A stretch of DNA of 64,000 bases from Alphaproteobacteria bacterium (GCA_947474565.1 CANJIS010000004.1:80315-144314), one strand, 5' to 3'; positions 1-10,219 are shown, counted from the first letter of the stretch. Numbers and translations are program-made. The notes: generated by a model not told the origin, from the sequence alone.

Positions 1-699
1 CGAGCGGAAGACATCGTCCAGCTTGCCGCTGGCGGCTTTGGCGGACAGTTCCGCCGGGGTGCCGTCTGCCACCAGGCGGCCGCGGTCGATGATCACGGCG
101 CGGGTGCAGATGGCTTCGACTTCTTCCAGCAGGTGGGTGGAGATCACGATGGTCTTTTCAGCGGCGATGGTGCGGATCAGGTCGCGCACCGCATGTTTCT
201 GATTGGGATCCAGGCCGTCGGTGGGTTCGTCCATCACCAGCACTTCGGGATCGTGCAGGATCGCCTGGGCCAGGCCGACGCGGCGGCGGAAACCCTTGGA
301 CAGATTTTCGATCGGCCGCTCCAGCAGGGGCTCAAGGCCGGTACGCGCAATCGCCAGATCCTCGGCGGCGCGGGCAGCGTCGCCGGTCAGTCCGCGCACA
401 CTGGAAATAAAAGCCAAAAATTCCCGAGGCGTCATCTCGCCATAACCGGGCGCGCCTTCCGGCAGATATCCCAGCCTGGTCTGCGCCGCGATGGTGTCGG
501 TCAGAATGTCATGGCCGCAGATGCGGGCAGTGCCGCCATCGGGGGTCAGAAAACCCGTCACCATTTTCATGGTGGTGGTCTTGCCGGCGCCATTGGGCCC
601 CAGAAAGCCCAAAACTTCGCCTTTGCGTACGGTGAGGCTCAAGCCCTCCACCGCAGTGAAGGCGCCAAAGCGCTTGGTCAGGTTTTCAATTTCGAGCAT
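1..699 (-). CDS. ABC transporter ATP-binding protein (partial, runs off window start)
   Basis: Reverse-strand frame from ATG at 699: MLEIENLTKRFGAFTAVEGLSLTVRKGEVLGFLGPNGAGKTTTMKMVTGF; Walker A GPNGAGKTT visible. Confidence 0.9.
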   Translation of the reverse strand, partial: MLEIENLTKRFGAFTAVEGLSLTVRKGEVLGFLGPNGAGKTTTMKMVTGFLTPDGGTARICGHDILTDTIAAQTRLGYLPEGAPGYGEMTPREFLAFISSVRGLTGDAARAAEDLAIARTGLEPLLERPIENLSKGFRRRVGLAQAILHDPEVLVMDEPTDGLDPNQKHAVRDLIRTIAAEKTIVISTHLLEEVEAICTRAVIIDRGRLVADGTPAELSAKAASGKLDDVFRS

Positions 700-782
700 A
701 GTCCCAGCCAAAAAATGGCGATGTTCCGTTTAAAGGATAGAGGCCCGACCCTGCAAGCCGGGCCCGTGGAAGGAGTGTTTTT

Positions 783-1169
783 TTGGTTGACTTGAAAATC
801 CTGCGCCGGGCCATCCTGGTGGGGGTGCTTTTGGAGCTCGGGCTGGTGGCAATGGGCCATTACCGGCCTGCCTTTCGGCCCACTTTCGAGCTTTTCGGTT
901 GCATGCTGATTTCGGGGGTCGCCGGCCTGCTTTATGCCCGTGATTTGGCGCGCGGTTATGGCGCGGGTGCGCTGGGCGGCGTGGTGGTCGGAGCGGTCTG
1001 CGGCCTGGTGGCGGTGGCAACTGCCGACTGGCTGGGGGATCACCCCGACCGCTATATCCCCTATGGCGTGATGGTGTCGGCGCTGTGCGGCGCCGTTGGC
1101 GGATTGTTCGGCCAGCTTGACGCGCAACTGCGCGCCATCATCAAGGCCATGCAATCGGAACTCAAATAA
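783..1169 (+). CDS. Hypothetical small membrane protein
   Basis: 128-aa ORF with several hydrophobic Gly-rich segments; only a TTG start is available. Confidence 0.6.
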   Translation: MVDLKILRRAILVGVLLELGLVAMGHYRPAFRPTFELFGCMLISGVAGLLYARDLARGYGAGALGGVVVGAVCGLVAVATADWLGDHPDRYIPYGVMVSALCGAVGGLFGQLDAQLRAIIKAMQSELK

Positions 1170-1332
1170 AAAGAAGAGGGAGGAAATTGTCGGCTGGTGT
1201 GCTGGCCGCCCGGAAAGGGCTGGGGGGCTTGAAGTTCCGGGCGAACGCACAACCAACCGACCTGCAGATCATCGGTTTTGAAAACGGCCCTCACATGGTC
1301 CAATCGTGACCATTGTGGGGCAAGGATAAAAA

Positions 1333-2043
1333 ATGGGTCATATGATCGATCCTAGCCCGCGCGTGCTGGGATATCTGGCGAAAATCGGTGGACGGGAAAC
1401 ATCCCAGCAACATGCTTGCCGGATTGAGACACAAAAACGCGCCGACGCGGTGATGCAGATCGCGCCGGAACAGGCCGCGTTTCTTTCTTTGCTCGTTAAA
1501 ATGTTAGGCGCGCGCCGAATCATCGAAGTCGGCAGCTTCACCGGTTACAGCGCGCTGGCCATGGCGCTGGCGCTGCCCAGGAGCGGGCGCATCGTCGCGC
1601 TGGATATCAGCGAGGATTTCACCGCCATCGCGCAGCATCATTGGAAGAAGGCTGGCGTCGCGGGCAAGATTGATCTGCGGATCGGCCCGGCGCTGGCGTC
1701 TCTGAAAAAAATGGTGATCAAACGCGAAGGGCTGTTCGACCTGGCCTTCATTGATGCCGACAAGAGCGGCTATGACGGCTATTACGAAGCCTGCCTCAAA
1801 CTGATCCGGCCCGGCGGCGTGATCGCTTTGGACAATATGCTTTATTCCGGGGAGGTGGCTGCCGCGAAGCCGAAGGGCAACGCCGCTGCCCTGGCCAGGC
1901 TGAACGCCAAGATTCACGCTGACAAGCGTGTGGACATGGCTCTCGCCTCGATAGGGGATGGTCTGATGCTGGTCCGTAAAAATTATGTTGCAGACGGGTA
2001 TTTCCCGTCTCATCATTCCCCCACATGGTGGAAGAACCGATAG
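1333..2043 (+). CDS. O-methyltransferase (caffeoyl-CoA OMT-like, SAM-dependent)
   Basis: EVGSFTGYSALAMALALP motif I, LAFIDADKSGYDGYYE, GGVIALDNMLYSGEV typical of methyltransferase family 3. Confidence 0.9.
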   Translation: MGHMIDPSPRVLGYLAKIGGRETSQQHACRIETQKRADAVMQIAPEQAAFLSLLVKMLGARRIIEVGSFTGYSALAMALALPRSGRIVALDISEDFTAIAQHHWKKAGVAGKIDLRIGPALASLKKMVIKREGLFDLAFIDADKSGYDGYYEACLKLIRPGGVIALDNMLYSGEVAAAKPKGNAAALARLNAKIHADKRVDMALASIGDGLMLVRKNYVADGYFPSHHSPTWWKNR

Positions 2044-2399
2044 CATTCCATCGCGCGCTGGCCGCTTCAGGCGCGCGGGCAGGATCCCCAGTGGCGCTGA
2101 CGCGCTTTGATCGCCACGAGCTCAACCGCATATTGACCGTTTATGGCCGCATGGTCGCCGCCGGGGAGTGGCGCGATTACGCGCTCGATTTTCTGGACGA
2201 AGTGGCGGTCTTCTCCATCTTCCGCCGTGCCAGCGAAATGCCGCTGTTCCGGGTGGAAAAACGTCCGTGCCTGAAGTCCAAGCAGGGCCAGTATGTCGTG
2301 GTGGCGCCGGGCGGGCAGATCCTGCGCCGCGGCCATGAACTGGCGCAGGTGCTGAAAATATTCGACAAGAAATTGTTGAAGGCGCTGGCGGCGGAGTGA
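2025..2399 (+). CDS. DUF2794-like conserved alphaproteobacterial protein
   Basis: ORF FDRHELNRILTVYGRMVAAGEWRDYALDFLDEVAVFSIFRRASEMPLFRVEK resembles the DUF2794 family; overlaps the OMT 3' end. Confidence 0.75.
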   Translation: MVEEPIAFHRALAASGARAGSPVALTRFDRHELNRILTVYGRMVAAGEWRDYALDFLDEVAVFSIFRRASEMPLFRVEKRPCLKSKQGQYVVVAPGGQILRRGHELAQVLKIFDKKLLKALAAE

Positions 2400-2403
2400 A
2401 AAA

Positions 2404-2880
2404 ATGAAGATGCGCGTTTTGATTTTCGCAGCAGCCAGCCTGCTGCCGTTTTCGGCGGCGCAGGCGCAGGCGCCCATGGATTTGGCTATGGTGACCGGCG
2501 TCTGTCAGGCGGCAAGCGCCGTGACCGACGGTGCGGGCACAAAGCCTTACATCTGCGACAATGCTATTCTGGCATTCTTCGACAATGCGAACAGCCACGT
2601 CATGATTCAGTTCACCAAAAAGAATGACGAGAACGTTCCCCTGTTCGCGTTTGCCGGCACGATGGCGCAGGACGGCGTGACCTTGAACGTCGAACGTATC
2701 TCTCTGGTGCCGGGCAAGCCGCAGCCCGCACAGCAGGCCTCCTGCAACCTGTCTTTTGCGCCCCCTCCGGCTGGAAGTGATCGGCCCAGCATCAGCGGCA
2801 TCGAATGCAAAGGAGAGGTGGTGCAGGACGCGCAAAAAACCACGCTCTCGATCCTGTTCAAGCCCGATCCGGGCCAATAG
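2404..2880 (+). CDS. Hypothetical secreted protein
   Basis: N-terminal signal peptide MKMRVLIFAAASLLPFSAAQAQA; no recognised domain. Confidence 0.65.
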   Translation: MKMRVLIFAAASLLPFSAAQAQAPMDLAMVTGVCQAASAVTDGAGTKPYICDNAILAFFDNANSHVMIQFTKKNDENVPLFAFAGTMAQDGVTLNVERISLVPGKPQPAQQASCNLSFAPPPAGSDRPSISGIECKGEVVQDAQKTTLSILFKPDPGQ

Positions 2881-2891
2881 CTTGCGCCAAT

Positions 2892-2921
2892 AAAAAGCCC
2901 GGTGTTGCCACCGGGCTTTTT
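2892..2921. terminator. Bidirectional Rho-independent terminator
   Basis: AAAAAGCCCGGTG-TTG-CCACCGGGCTTTTT between convergent genes. Confidence 0.9.
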
Positions 2922-2940
2922 CTTTTCGCTTTGCTGATGC

Positions 2941-3714
2941 TTAGCGGCGGTTGCCCATCAGATTGAGCAGCATCATGAACATGTTGATGAAGTCGAGATA
3001 GAGGCGCAGCGCACCGGTCACCGCCTTGCGGCCGGTAACCGTGCCGTCGTCTCCGACGTAATACATGTTCTTGATCGACTGGGTGTCGTAAGCGGTCATG
3101 CCCGCGAAGATGAACACGCCGGCAACAGACGCCACCCACATCAACATCGGTGATTTCAGCCAGATGTTGACGATGAAGGCGATGAACAGGCCCCAGACGC
3201 CCATGATCAGGAACGAGCCGAAGCCGCTCAGATCACGCTTGGTCGAGTAGCCGAACAGGCTGAGACCGCCAAAAGCCGCGGCGGTGATGAAGAATACCTG
3301 CGCGATGCTGCTGCCGGTGTAGACGATCAGGGAGATCGTGCCCATCGAAACGCCCACCAGACCGGCATAGGCCACGAAAGCAGCGAGCGCGGCGCCAACC
3401 GACATATGGGAAAGGCGGAACTGCAGCAGAAGAACCAGCGCGACAGGCGAGAACATAACCACCCAGCGCAACGGAGTGAGGAACAGGATCTGGCCGACAG
3501 AGGTCAGCATGACTCCGCTTTGCAGCGTGACGACGGCATCCGCCGGATTGGTGGTGACCGCAATGGCATAGAGCAGCCAGGAGGCGATGCCCGTGACCGC
3601 AAGACCGGCAAGCATGTAGTTGTAGACGTGCAGCATATAGGCGCGCAGACCGGCATCCTGCGCGTCAGCAGTGGCGACAGGCGCACTGGTATACCGGGGG
3701 TCGAAGTTGGCCAT
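2941..3714 (-). CDS. Bax inhibitor-1/YccA family membrane protein
   Basis: Multi-TM protein with GLYGMTAYDTQ-like segment (FIFAGMTAYDTQSIKNMYY), typical BI-1 family. Confidence 0.92.
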   Translation of the reverse strand: MANFDPRYTSAPVATADAQDAGLRAYMLHVYNYMLAGLAVTGIASWLLYAIAVTTNPADAVVTLQSGVMLTSVGQILFLTPLRWVVMFSPVALVLLLQFRLSHMSVGAALAAFVAYAGLVGVSMGTISLIVYTGSSIAQVFFITAAAFGGLSLFGYSTKRDLSGFGSFLIMGVWGLFIAFIVNIWLKSPMLMWVASVAGVFIFAGMTAYDTQSIKNMYYVGDDGTVTGRKAVTGALRLYLDFINMFMMLLNLMGNRR

Positions 3715-3810
3715 GGGGAAACTCCTTTGCGTCGCTAGTATATCGTGATTTGCGACAGCCGGTTCAAGGCCGGATTTCGGCTTTTATATCAAGGAATTAA
3801 TCCCGGCTCC

Positions 3811-6366
3811 TTAACCACCGCTGCGCAGGCGGGCCGCCGGCCGGGCCCGCAAAGCCGCCAAGGCCCCGATAAGGCCGAACAATAAGGTTGCCGCCCCGCC
3901 GCCCGCCACGGTCAGGGCCGCCGCGCCGGCGTCAAAGGTAAAGCCGATCTTCAATATCTGCGTGGCGGTCAACATCGCCGCGGCGCTTCCGGCCAACAGG
4001 GCGATGATCCCGGTGGCGACGCCCAGAAAGCCATACTCGGCGATATAGACCAGAGCGATCTGTGCCCGGGTCGCGCCCACCACTTTCAGCACGGTGGCGT
4101 CATAGAGCCGGGTGCGGGCGCCCGCCGCGATGGTTCCCGCCAGCACCAGAAGTCCCGCCAGAATGGTGACCAGACTTGCGGCGCTGATGCCGGTGGCAAG
4201 CTGCTGCAACAGCTCGTTCACCTGGGCGATGGCGTCTTTCACCCGCACGGTCGAGACATTGGGAAACTTGTCGGTGATGGTGCTGTACATCTTGTCTCCG
4301 TCTTCCGGTCCGACGCGTACCGTGGCCAGGAAGGAATGCGGCGCCTTGTCGATTACGCCGGGCGACAGCACCAGCACGAAATTCTGGCCGCCGGTGGTGA
4401 AGTCCACCTTGCGCAGATTGTGGATGCGTCCGCTGATCTCGCGCCCCAGCACGTTCAACGTCATCATGTCGCCGATCTTCAGGCCGGTGCCGCGCGCGGC
4501 CTCTTCGTCCAGTGAGATCAAGGTCGGGCCGTTGTAATTCTCCGCCCACCATTCGCCTTTGGTGATGGTGGTGCCCGGCGGCGGCGTGGTGGCATAGGTG
4601 ATGCCACGGTCGCCATTCAGCACCCATTTGCTGTCGCTGGAGACGTCGGCCTCCGCTGCCGGCACGCCGTTTAGAGAGGTAATGCGGCCCCGGATCATCG
4701 GGGTGGGCTGATAATCGGTGGCGCTTTTGAAGCTGGTGACGGTTTTGCCGAACGCCGCCATCTGATTGGGCTGAATGTCGACAAAGAAAAAGCTGGGCGC
4801 ACGCGCGGGCAGGGCGTCATTCACTTCGGCGGTGATGGAGCTGCTCAACAGCGTAACGGTGGCCAGCAACGTCAAACCCAACCCCAAAGCCGTGATCACG
4901 CCGCCGGTGGCAGCACCCGGACGGGTGAGATCGCCCAGCGCCAGCCGCAGCAGCGGTGAGCGTGGATGCGGCACGCGGCGCAACGCCCGCGTCAATCCTT
5001 CTGCCACAAGGCGCAGCACGATCAGCACCGCCGCCGCGCCGGCAAGAAATTCCGCAGCAAAGATGGGGCGCGGTGCCAGCAACAACATCAGCGCCGCGAT
5101 GATGAAAGCCGCAATGCTTGCCGCGAGCCAATAAATCCGCGCCGGCTTCGTATTGCTGGGCGCCACCGTCTCGCGCAGCAGGCTGGCGGGCGGTATGGCT
5201 TGCGCCCGGCCCAGCGGCGGCACCGCGAATATCACGGCAGACAACAAGCCGAAGCTCGCCGCCAGCAGCAGCGGTGCAGGATAGACGCCCAGTTGCGGCG
5301 GCATCGGCAGGGCGTCGGCATAGAAATAAGCCAGCGCGTAAGGTGCGGTGGCGCCGATCAATACGCCCAGCACAACGGCAGCCAGCGCAATCGCCATCAC
5401 CTGCATAAAGAACACCAGGAACACCAACGGCCCGTCGGCGCCCAGAGATTTCAGGATGGCGATGTCGAAACGCTTGCGATCCAGAAAAGCAGTCACTGCT
5501 TCGCTGGCGCCAACGCCGCCCACGAACAGTGCCGTCAATCCCACCAGGGTCAGGAACATGCCCACCTGTTCGACAAAACGGCGAATGCCGGGCGCAGCAT
5601 CGGTGCGATCGCGGATCTGCCAACCGGCCTCGGGAAATGCGGCTTCTGCTTCAGCCTTGAAGGCTTCGATGGCGGTGCCCCCACTTAAGGCATTCGGCGT
5701 AAACGCGATGCGATAGCGATAATCCTCCAGGCTTCCCGCCTGCACCAGATGGGTGGCGGCCAGCGCCTTGCCTGAAATCAAAACGCGCGGCCCCAGCGAA
5801 AAACCGGTGGAGATGCGGTCGGGTTCGCTTTTCAGCACCCCCATCATCCGAAAGGTGGCGTCGCCGATGCGGATCAGGTCGCCGCGCTGCACATACAGGC
5901 GGTCGAGCAAGGTCTGCTCCGCTGCCGCACCGCATATGTCATCGTCTTCGCAGGCGATGACGTCGGACAATTTCTGCTCGGGGGTGAAGCTGGGCTGGCC
6001 GAACAACGGCCAGGATCCGTCCACGGCCTTGAGTTCGATCAGGTTCCGCTCGGCGGTCCGGCCTTCTCGAAGGGCATAACCCATCGAGCGCATCGAAATG
6101 CTGGTGGAAATCCGGCCATAGCGCTCAAGGAATGCATATTCCTTGGTTGTGGCGGGACGATGCACCAGCCCCACCGAGACATCGCCGCCCAGGAATGTCT
6201 GGCCCTGATCGCGCAAGCCGGACAGAAACGCTTCGCTCAGAGATTCCACAGATGCGATGGCGGCGATGCCTAACAGCAGGCACAGGAAGAAGATGCGGAA
6301 GCCCTTCATGCCGCCCCGAAGCTCGCGCCGCGCAAACTCCCAGGCTTGTTTAAGCTTGGGTGTCAT
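3811..6366 (-). CDS. FtsX-like ABC transporter permease
   Basis: Long permease with two FtsX-like repeats; start likely MTPKLKQAWEFARRELRGG at 6366; overlaps its ATPase partner. Confidence 0.9.
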   Translation of the reverse strand: MTPKLKQAWEFARRELRGGMKGFRIFFLCLLLGIAAIASVESLSEAFLSGLRDQGQTFLGGDVSVGLVHRPATTKEYAFLERYGRISTSISMRSMGYALREGRTAERNLIELKAVDGSWPLFGQPSFTPEQKLSDVIACEDDDICGAAAEQTLLDRLYVQRGDLIRIGDATFRMMGVLKSEPDRISTGFSLGPRVLISGKALAATHLVQAGSLEDYRYRIAFTPNALSGGTAIEAFKAEAEAAFPEAGWQIRDRTDAAPGIRRFVEQVGMFLTLVGLTALFVGGVGASEAVTAFLDRKRFDIAILKSLGADGPLVFLVFFMQVMAIALAAVVLGVLIGATAPYALAYFYADALPMPPQLGVYPAPLLLAASFGLLSAVIFAVPPLGRAQAIPPASLLRETVAPSNTKPARIYWLAASIAAFIIAALMLLLAPRPIFAAEFLAGAAAVLIVLRLVAEGLTRALRRVPHPRSPLLRLALGDLTRPGAATGGVITALGLGLTLLATVTLLSSSITAEVNDALPARAPSFFFVDIQPNQMAAFGKTVTSFKSATDYQPTPMIRGRITSLNGVPAAEADVSSDSKWVLNGDRGITYATTPPPGTTITKGEWWAENYNGPTLISLDEEAARGTGLKIGDMMTLNVLGREISGRIHNLRKVDFTTGGQNFVLVLSPGVIDKAPHSFLATVRVGPEDGDKMYSTITDKFPNVSTVRVKDAIAQVNELLQQLATGISAASLVTILAGLLVLAGTIAAGARTRLYDATVLKVVGATRAQIALVYIAEYGFLGVATGIIALLAGSAAAMLTATQILKIGFTFDAGAAALTVAGGGAATLLFGLIGALAALRARPAARLRSGG

Positions 6367-7039
6367 CGACAATCCTGCCGCCCGCCAGCCGCACCACACG
6401 CTGGCAGCGCTTGGCCAGGCTTTCTTCATGCGTCACCAGGAACAGGGTGGCGCCACGTTCGGCATTCAAACCAAACAACAAGTCCGCGATGGCCGAGCCG
6501 TTGGCCGAATCCAGATTGCCGGTGGGTTCGTCGGCGAACAGAACCTCGGGCCTGGGCGCCATGGCGCGGGCCAGCGCCACACGCTGTTGTTCACCGCCCG
6601 ACAATTGTCCCGGATAATGATGTGTGCGCTCGCCCAAGCCGACTCCGGTCAATTCCTCGCGGGCGCGCTCCCAGGCATCCTTGTCGCCTGACAGTTCCAT
6701 GGGCACTGCCACATTCTCCAGCGCCGTCATGGTGGGGATCAGGTGAAAAGCCTGAAACACAATTCCCACCCGCCCGCGCCGGAAACGCGCCGCCGCGTCT
6801 TCGCCCATGCCAGTAATGTCGGTGCCTGCCACCTGGACCCGGCCGCTGGTGGGCCGTTCCAGCCCCGCCGCCACCATCAAAAGCGAGGACTTGCCCGAGC
6901 CGGAAGGCCCGATCAGCGCCACAGTTTGGCCCTTTGGTACGGCCAAGCTGATGCCGTTCAAAATATTGACCGGCCCGGCGGCGCTCGCCAGTTCGAGATG
7001 GACTTCTGATAAGCTGATTGCTGGGCCGGGATTCTGCAT
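6350..7039 (-). CDS. ABC transporter ATP-binding protein (LolD/MacB-like)
   Basis: GPSGSGKSSLL, LSGGEQQRVALARA, VLFADEPTGNLD motifs. Confidence 0.93.
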   Translation of the reverse strand: MQNPGPAISLSEVHLELASAAGPVNILNGISLAVPKGQTVALIGPSGSGKSSLLMVAAGLERPTSGRVQVAGTDITGMGEDAAARFRRGRVGIVFQAFHLIPTMTALENVAVPMELSGDKDAWERAREELTGVGLGERTHHYPGQLSGGEQQRVALARAMAPRPEVLFADEPTGNLDSANGSAIADLLFGLNAERGATLFLVTHEESLAKRCQRVVRLAGGRIVDDTQA

Positions 7040-7076
7040 GGGCTGTCTGGTTTAACCGAAGAATATCCAACTGGCG

Positions 7077-7709
7077 ATGATGACCTTTCCTTACAAGGCT
7101 TTTTTCCTGGGTCTGGCCCTGTGTCTTCTGGCTCTGCCGGGGGAGACCCGCACTTTCAAGATTCTCGCTTTGGGCTCCAGCCTGACCCAAGGCTATGGCT
7201 TGCCGCCCGGGACAGAATTCACCGTTCAGCTCCAGGCCGCCCTCAAGTCCTCCGGCATTGACGCCCATGTGGATAATGCCGGCGTCTCCGGTGATACATC
7301 CTCCGGCGGGCTATCGCGGCTGGACTGGTCGCTGGCCGGCCATCCCGATGCGGCGATGATTGAACTCGGCTCCAACGACATGCTGCGCGGCATCTCCCCG
7401 GATGTGACCGAGAAAAATCTCCGCGCCATTCTTGTCCGGCTGCAGAAAGATCATATCGCGGTGCTGTTCACCGGCATGCAGGCGCAGCGCAATCTGGGCC
7501 CCGAATACGTCAAGGCGTTCGACAGCATCTATCCGCGCCTGGCCAAGGAATTTAAAGTCACATTCTATCCTTTCTGGCTGGATGGCGTGGCGCTCAATCC
7601 CAAGCTCAACCAGGCCGACGGCATGCATCCCAATCCGGCGGGGGTGAAGATCATTGTCGCGCGCATGCTTCCCTCGGTGAAAAAGATGCTCTCGGAAGTT
7701 AAGCCCTGA
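7077..7709 (+). CDS. Arylesterase / SGNH (GDSL-like) hydrolase, TesA-like
   Basis: LALGSSLTQGYGL, GVSGDTSSGG, ELGSNDMLRG, DGMHPNPAG blocks. Confidence 0.88.
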   Translation: MMTFPYKAFFLGLALCLLALPGETRTFKILALGSSLTQGYGLPPGTEFTVQLQAALKSSGIDAHVDNAGVSGDTSSGGLSRLDWSLAGHPDAAMIELGSNDMLRGISPDVTEKNLRAILVRLQKDHIAVLFTGMQAQRNLGPEYVKAFDSIYPRLAKEFKVTFYPFWLDGVALNPKLNQADGMHPNPAGVKIIVARMLPSVKKMLSEVKP

Positions 7710-9235
7710 TGTTCAAGCGCCTCGTTTCCGTCGGCGGCTTTACGCTTCTGTCGCGCATCACCGGTTTCATCCGTGACACGCTGCTGGCCTGGACTTTGGG
7801 CGCGGGCGTCCTGTCGGACGCGTTCTTCGTCGCTTTCCTGTTCCCCAATTACTTCCGCGCGATTTTTGGCGAAGGCACGATCAACCCAGCCTTCCTTCCG
7901 CGTTATGCCGCGCTCCATGCCAAGGGCGAACCGGAAGCCGCCGCCCGCTTTGCCGACAAGGTGTTCGCCTGGCAGTTGGCGGCACAGGTCGTGCTGCTGG
8001 GGCTGGCCACGGTCTTCATGCCCTGGATCATTCGCGTGCTGGCGCCAGGGTTTGCCGATAACCCGCAACAATTCGTGCTCACTGTCAGTCTGGCGCGCAT
8101 CACGTTTCCCTATCTCATTATGACCCTGGTGGCGGTGCAACTCTCCGCCATGCTCAACGCCATTGATAAATTCTGGGCGGGTGCTTTCTGGTCCAATCTC
8201 CAGAACCTGGCGATGATCGGCACGCTTGTTCTCTGGCACTGGTTTCCCAATGCCGCCTATGCCGCTGCCTGGGGCGTGTTCATCGGCGGCGTGGCGCAGC
8301 TGATCTTCATTCTGTGGGCGGGCGCACGCGAAGGTCTGTGGCTGCGCATTACCTGGCCGCGCTGGACGCCCGAGATCAAAGAATTCTTTATCGCCTTTGG
8401 CGCGGTGACCTTCGGCGCTGCCAGCGTGGTGGTGGCGCCGCTTATCGACACTGTCCTCGCCAGCCTGTTGCCCATCGGCAGCCGAACCGCACTTTATTAT
8501 GCCGACCGCATCAATCAGTTGCCGTTGGGCGTGTTGGGCATTGCGCTGGGCACGGTGCTGTTGCCGGAAATGTCGGCGCGCATTGCCAAAGGTGACGATG
8601 CCGGATCAAGCGCTGCCCAGAACCGTTCGGCAGCGATGAGTCTTCTGCTGATACTACCTTTTGCGGCGGTCTTCCTTGTTATTCCCGGCACCATCATGCG
8701 GGCGGTGTTCGCCCATGGCGCTTTCAACGCCGATGCCGCCGGGCTTTCTGCCCTGGCCTTGATGGCCTATGGCGTGGGGCTTCCCGCCATGGCGATGGTG
8801 CGGATTGTCGCCAGCACCTTCTATGCCCGTCACGATACGCTGACGCCGGCGCGCGCCACTGTGATTGCCATCATTTCCAATATTGCGCTGAAGGTGGTCT
8901 TCGTCTGGGGCCTGCATCTGGGTGTTGCAGGGCTCGCGCTGGGTACAGCGCTGGGCGCCTGGATCAATGTCGGCATTCTCACCTGGTTTGGCCGCAGCCG
9001 CGCCTTGCTCTCGATTGAAACCATATTTGTAAAGTCGCTGCCGCCCGCATTTCTTGCCGCTGTTGCCGCTGGGGTAGGGGCCTGGATCGGCGTGCGCCTC
9101 ATTGCGCCCATGGCGGCTGGTCCCGCCAGCGATGTGGCCGGATTGATTGGCGCCATCGTGTTCGGCACCTGTGCCTATGTCGTGACGGTGCTGTTGTTCC
9201 GCCGCGCGCTGCCTTTGGGACGATTGGCGCGATGA
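7709..9235 (+). CDS. murJ: Murein biosynthesis integral membrane protein (lipid II flippase)
   Basis: SVGGFTLLSRITGFIRDTLLAWTLGAG...FLFPNYFRAIFGEGTINPAFLP; MVF family. Confidence 0.95.
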   Translation: MFKRLVSVGGFTLLSRITGFIRDTLLAWTLGAGVLSDAFFVAFLFPNYFRAIFGEGTINPAFLPRYAALHAKGEPEAAARFADKVFAWQLAAQVVLLGLATVFMPWIIRVLAPGFADNPQQFVLTVSLARITFPYLIMTLVAVQLSAMLNAIDKFWAGAFWSNLQNLAMIGTLVLWHWFPNAAYAAAWGVFIGGVAQLIFILWAGAREGLWLRITWPRWTPEIKEFFIAFGAVTFGAASVVVAPLIDTVLASLLPIGSRTALYYADRINQLPLGVLGIALGTVLLPEMSARIAKGDDAGSSAAQNRSAAMSLLLILPFAAVFLVIPGTIMRAVFAHGAFNADAAGLSALALMAYGVGLPAMAMVRIVASTFYARHDTLTPARATVIAIISNIALKVVFVWGLHLGVAGLALGTALGAWINVGILTWFGRSRALLSIETIFVKSLPPAFLAAVAAGVGAWIGVRLIAPMAAGPASDVAGLIGAIVFGTCAYVVTVLLFRRALPLGRLAR

Positions 9236-9786
9236 GGTTGTTCGTGGCGCTGGCGATCCCCGACGCCGTCGCGCAAAGCCTGCTGTTGATCCAGGGTGGT
9301 GTTCCCGGCGCGCGCTGGCAGACACGCGACCAGCTGCATCTCACGCTGCGCTTTATCGGTGAAGTGGAGGGGCGCGACGCCGCCATGCTCGATGACGCGC
9401 TGGCCGCTATCCATCTGCCCGCTTTCGATCTGCAATTGCATGCCGTTGGCCAATTCGGCGGGCGGCAGATGCATTCGCTCTGGGCCGGGGTGCGCAAGAA
9501 CGAAACGCTGGAACATCTTCAGCGCAAAGTGGACACCGCCATACGCCGTGTCGGCCAACCGCAAGACGCCCACAAATTCACGCCGCATGTCACCCTGGCG
9601 CGGCTGCGCCATCCCGAACAGGGCAAGGCGCTGGAATGGCTGACCCAGCATGCGCTTTATACCAGCGCTGAATTTACGGTTCGGACGTTTAGCCTTTATT
9701 CCAGCAAGCTGACCAGCGATGGCAGTATCTATCGCGTGGAGCAGGACTATCCTTTGGAGAGTTATGATGACGAAGCTGACGATTGA
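9232..9786 (+). CDS. thpR: RNA 2',3'-cyclic phosphodiesterase
   Basis: Two HxTx motifs (HLTLRFIGEV, HVTLARL); MRLFVALAIPD start. Confidence 0.92.
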   Translation: MRLFVALAIPDAVAQSLLLIQGGVPGARWQTRDQLHLTLRFIGEVEGRDAAMLDDALAAIHLPAFDLQLHAVGQFGGRQMHSLWAGVRKNETLEHLQRKVDTAIRRVGQPQDAHKFTPHVTLARLRHPEQGKALEWLTQHALYTSAEFTVRTFSLYSSKLTSDGSIYRVEQDYPLESYDDEADD

Positions 9787-10069
9787 AGACTTGAAAGCCG
9801 CTCTGAAGCGCTTGCCGGACTGGCGGCTGGCCGATAGCCGCGAAGCCATCATCCGCAAATTCCAGTTTGTGGATTTTGACGCCGCTTTTTCCTTCATGAC
9901 CCGCGCGGCGCTGAAGGCTGCGGCGATGGATCACCATCCCGAATGGTTCAATGTCTATAACCGGGTTGAGGTCGCGCTTGCGACCCATGATGCCGGCGGC
10001 GTTACCCAGAAGGACATTGATCTGGCCACGGCCATGGATGGCTATGCCGCCATGAGCGGCGGCAAATAG
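9764..10069 (+). CDS. 4a-hydroxytetrahydrobiopterin dehydratase
   Basis: Pterin-4a-carbinolamine dehydratase signature MDHHPEWFNVYNRVEVALATHDAGGVT; overlaps thpR 3' end. Confidence 0.92.
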   Translation: MMTKLTIEDLKAALKRLPDWRLADSREAIIRKFQFVDFDAAFSFMTRAALKAAAMDHHPEWFNVYNRVEVALATHDAGGVTQKDIDLATAMDGYAAMSGGK

Positions 10070-10219
10070 TCACCAGCCGTAACGGTCCATCACATAAAGT
10101 GTGAGGCTGGCCAGCAGCGGCGTGCAGATCACCGAAACGCCGAACCACAACGCGGGATTGCGCCGGTCCAGCTTGGCCCAATAGGCCACGCCCATCGCCG
10201 CCAACAAGTATAAGAACAT
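10070..10219 (-). CDS. Hypothetical 49-aa membrane protein
   Basis: Manual reverse-strand translation MFLYLLAAMGVAYWAKLDRRNPALWFGVSVICTPLLASLTLYVMDRYGW; starts 5 nt after the acs stop. Not in the supplied ORF track (<60 aa). Confidence 0.6.
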   Translation of the reverse strand: MFLYLLAAMGVAYWAKLDRRNPALWFGVSVICTPLLASLTLYVMDRYGW

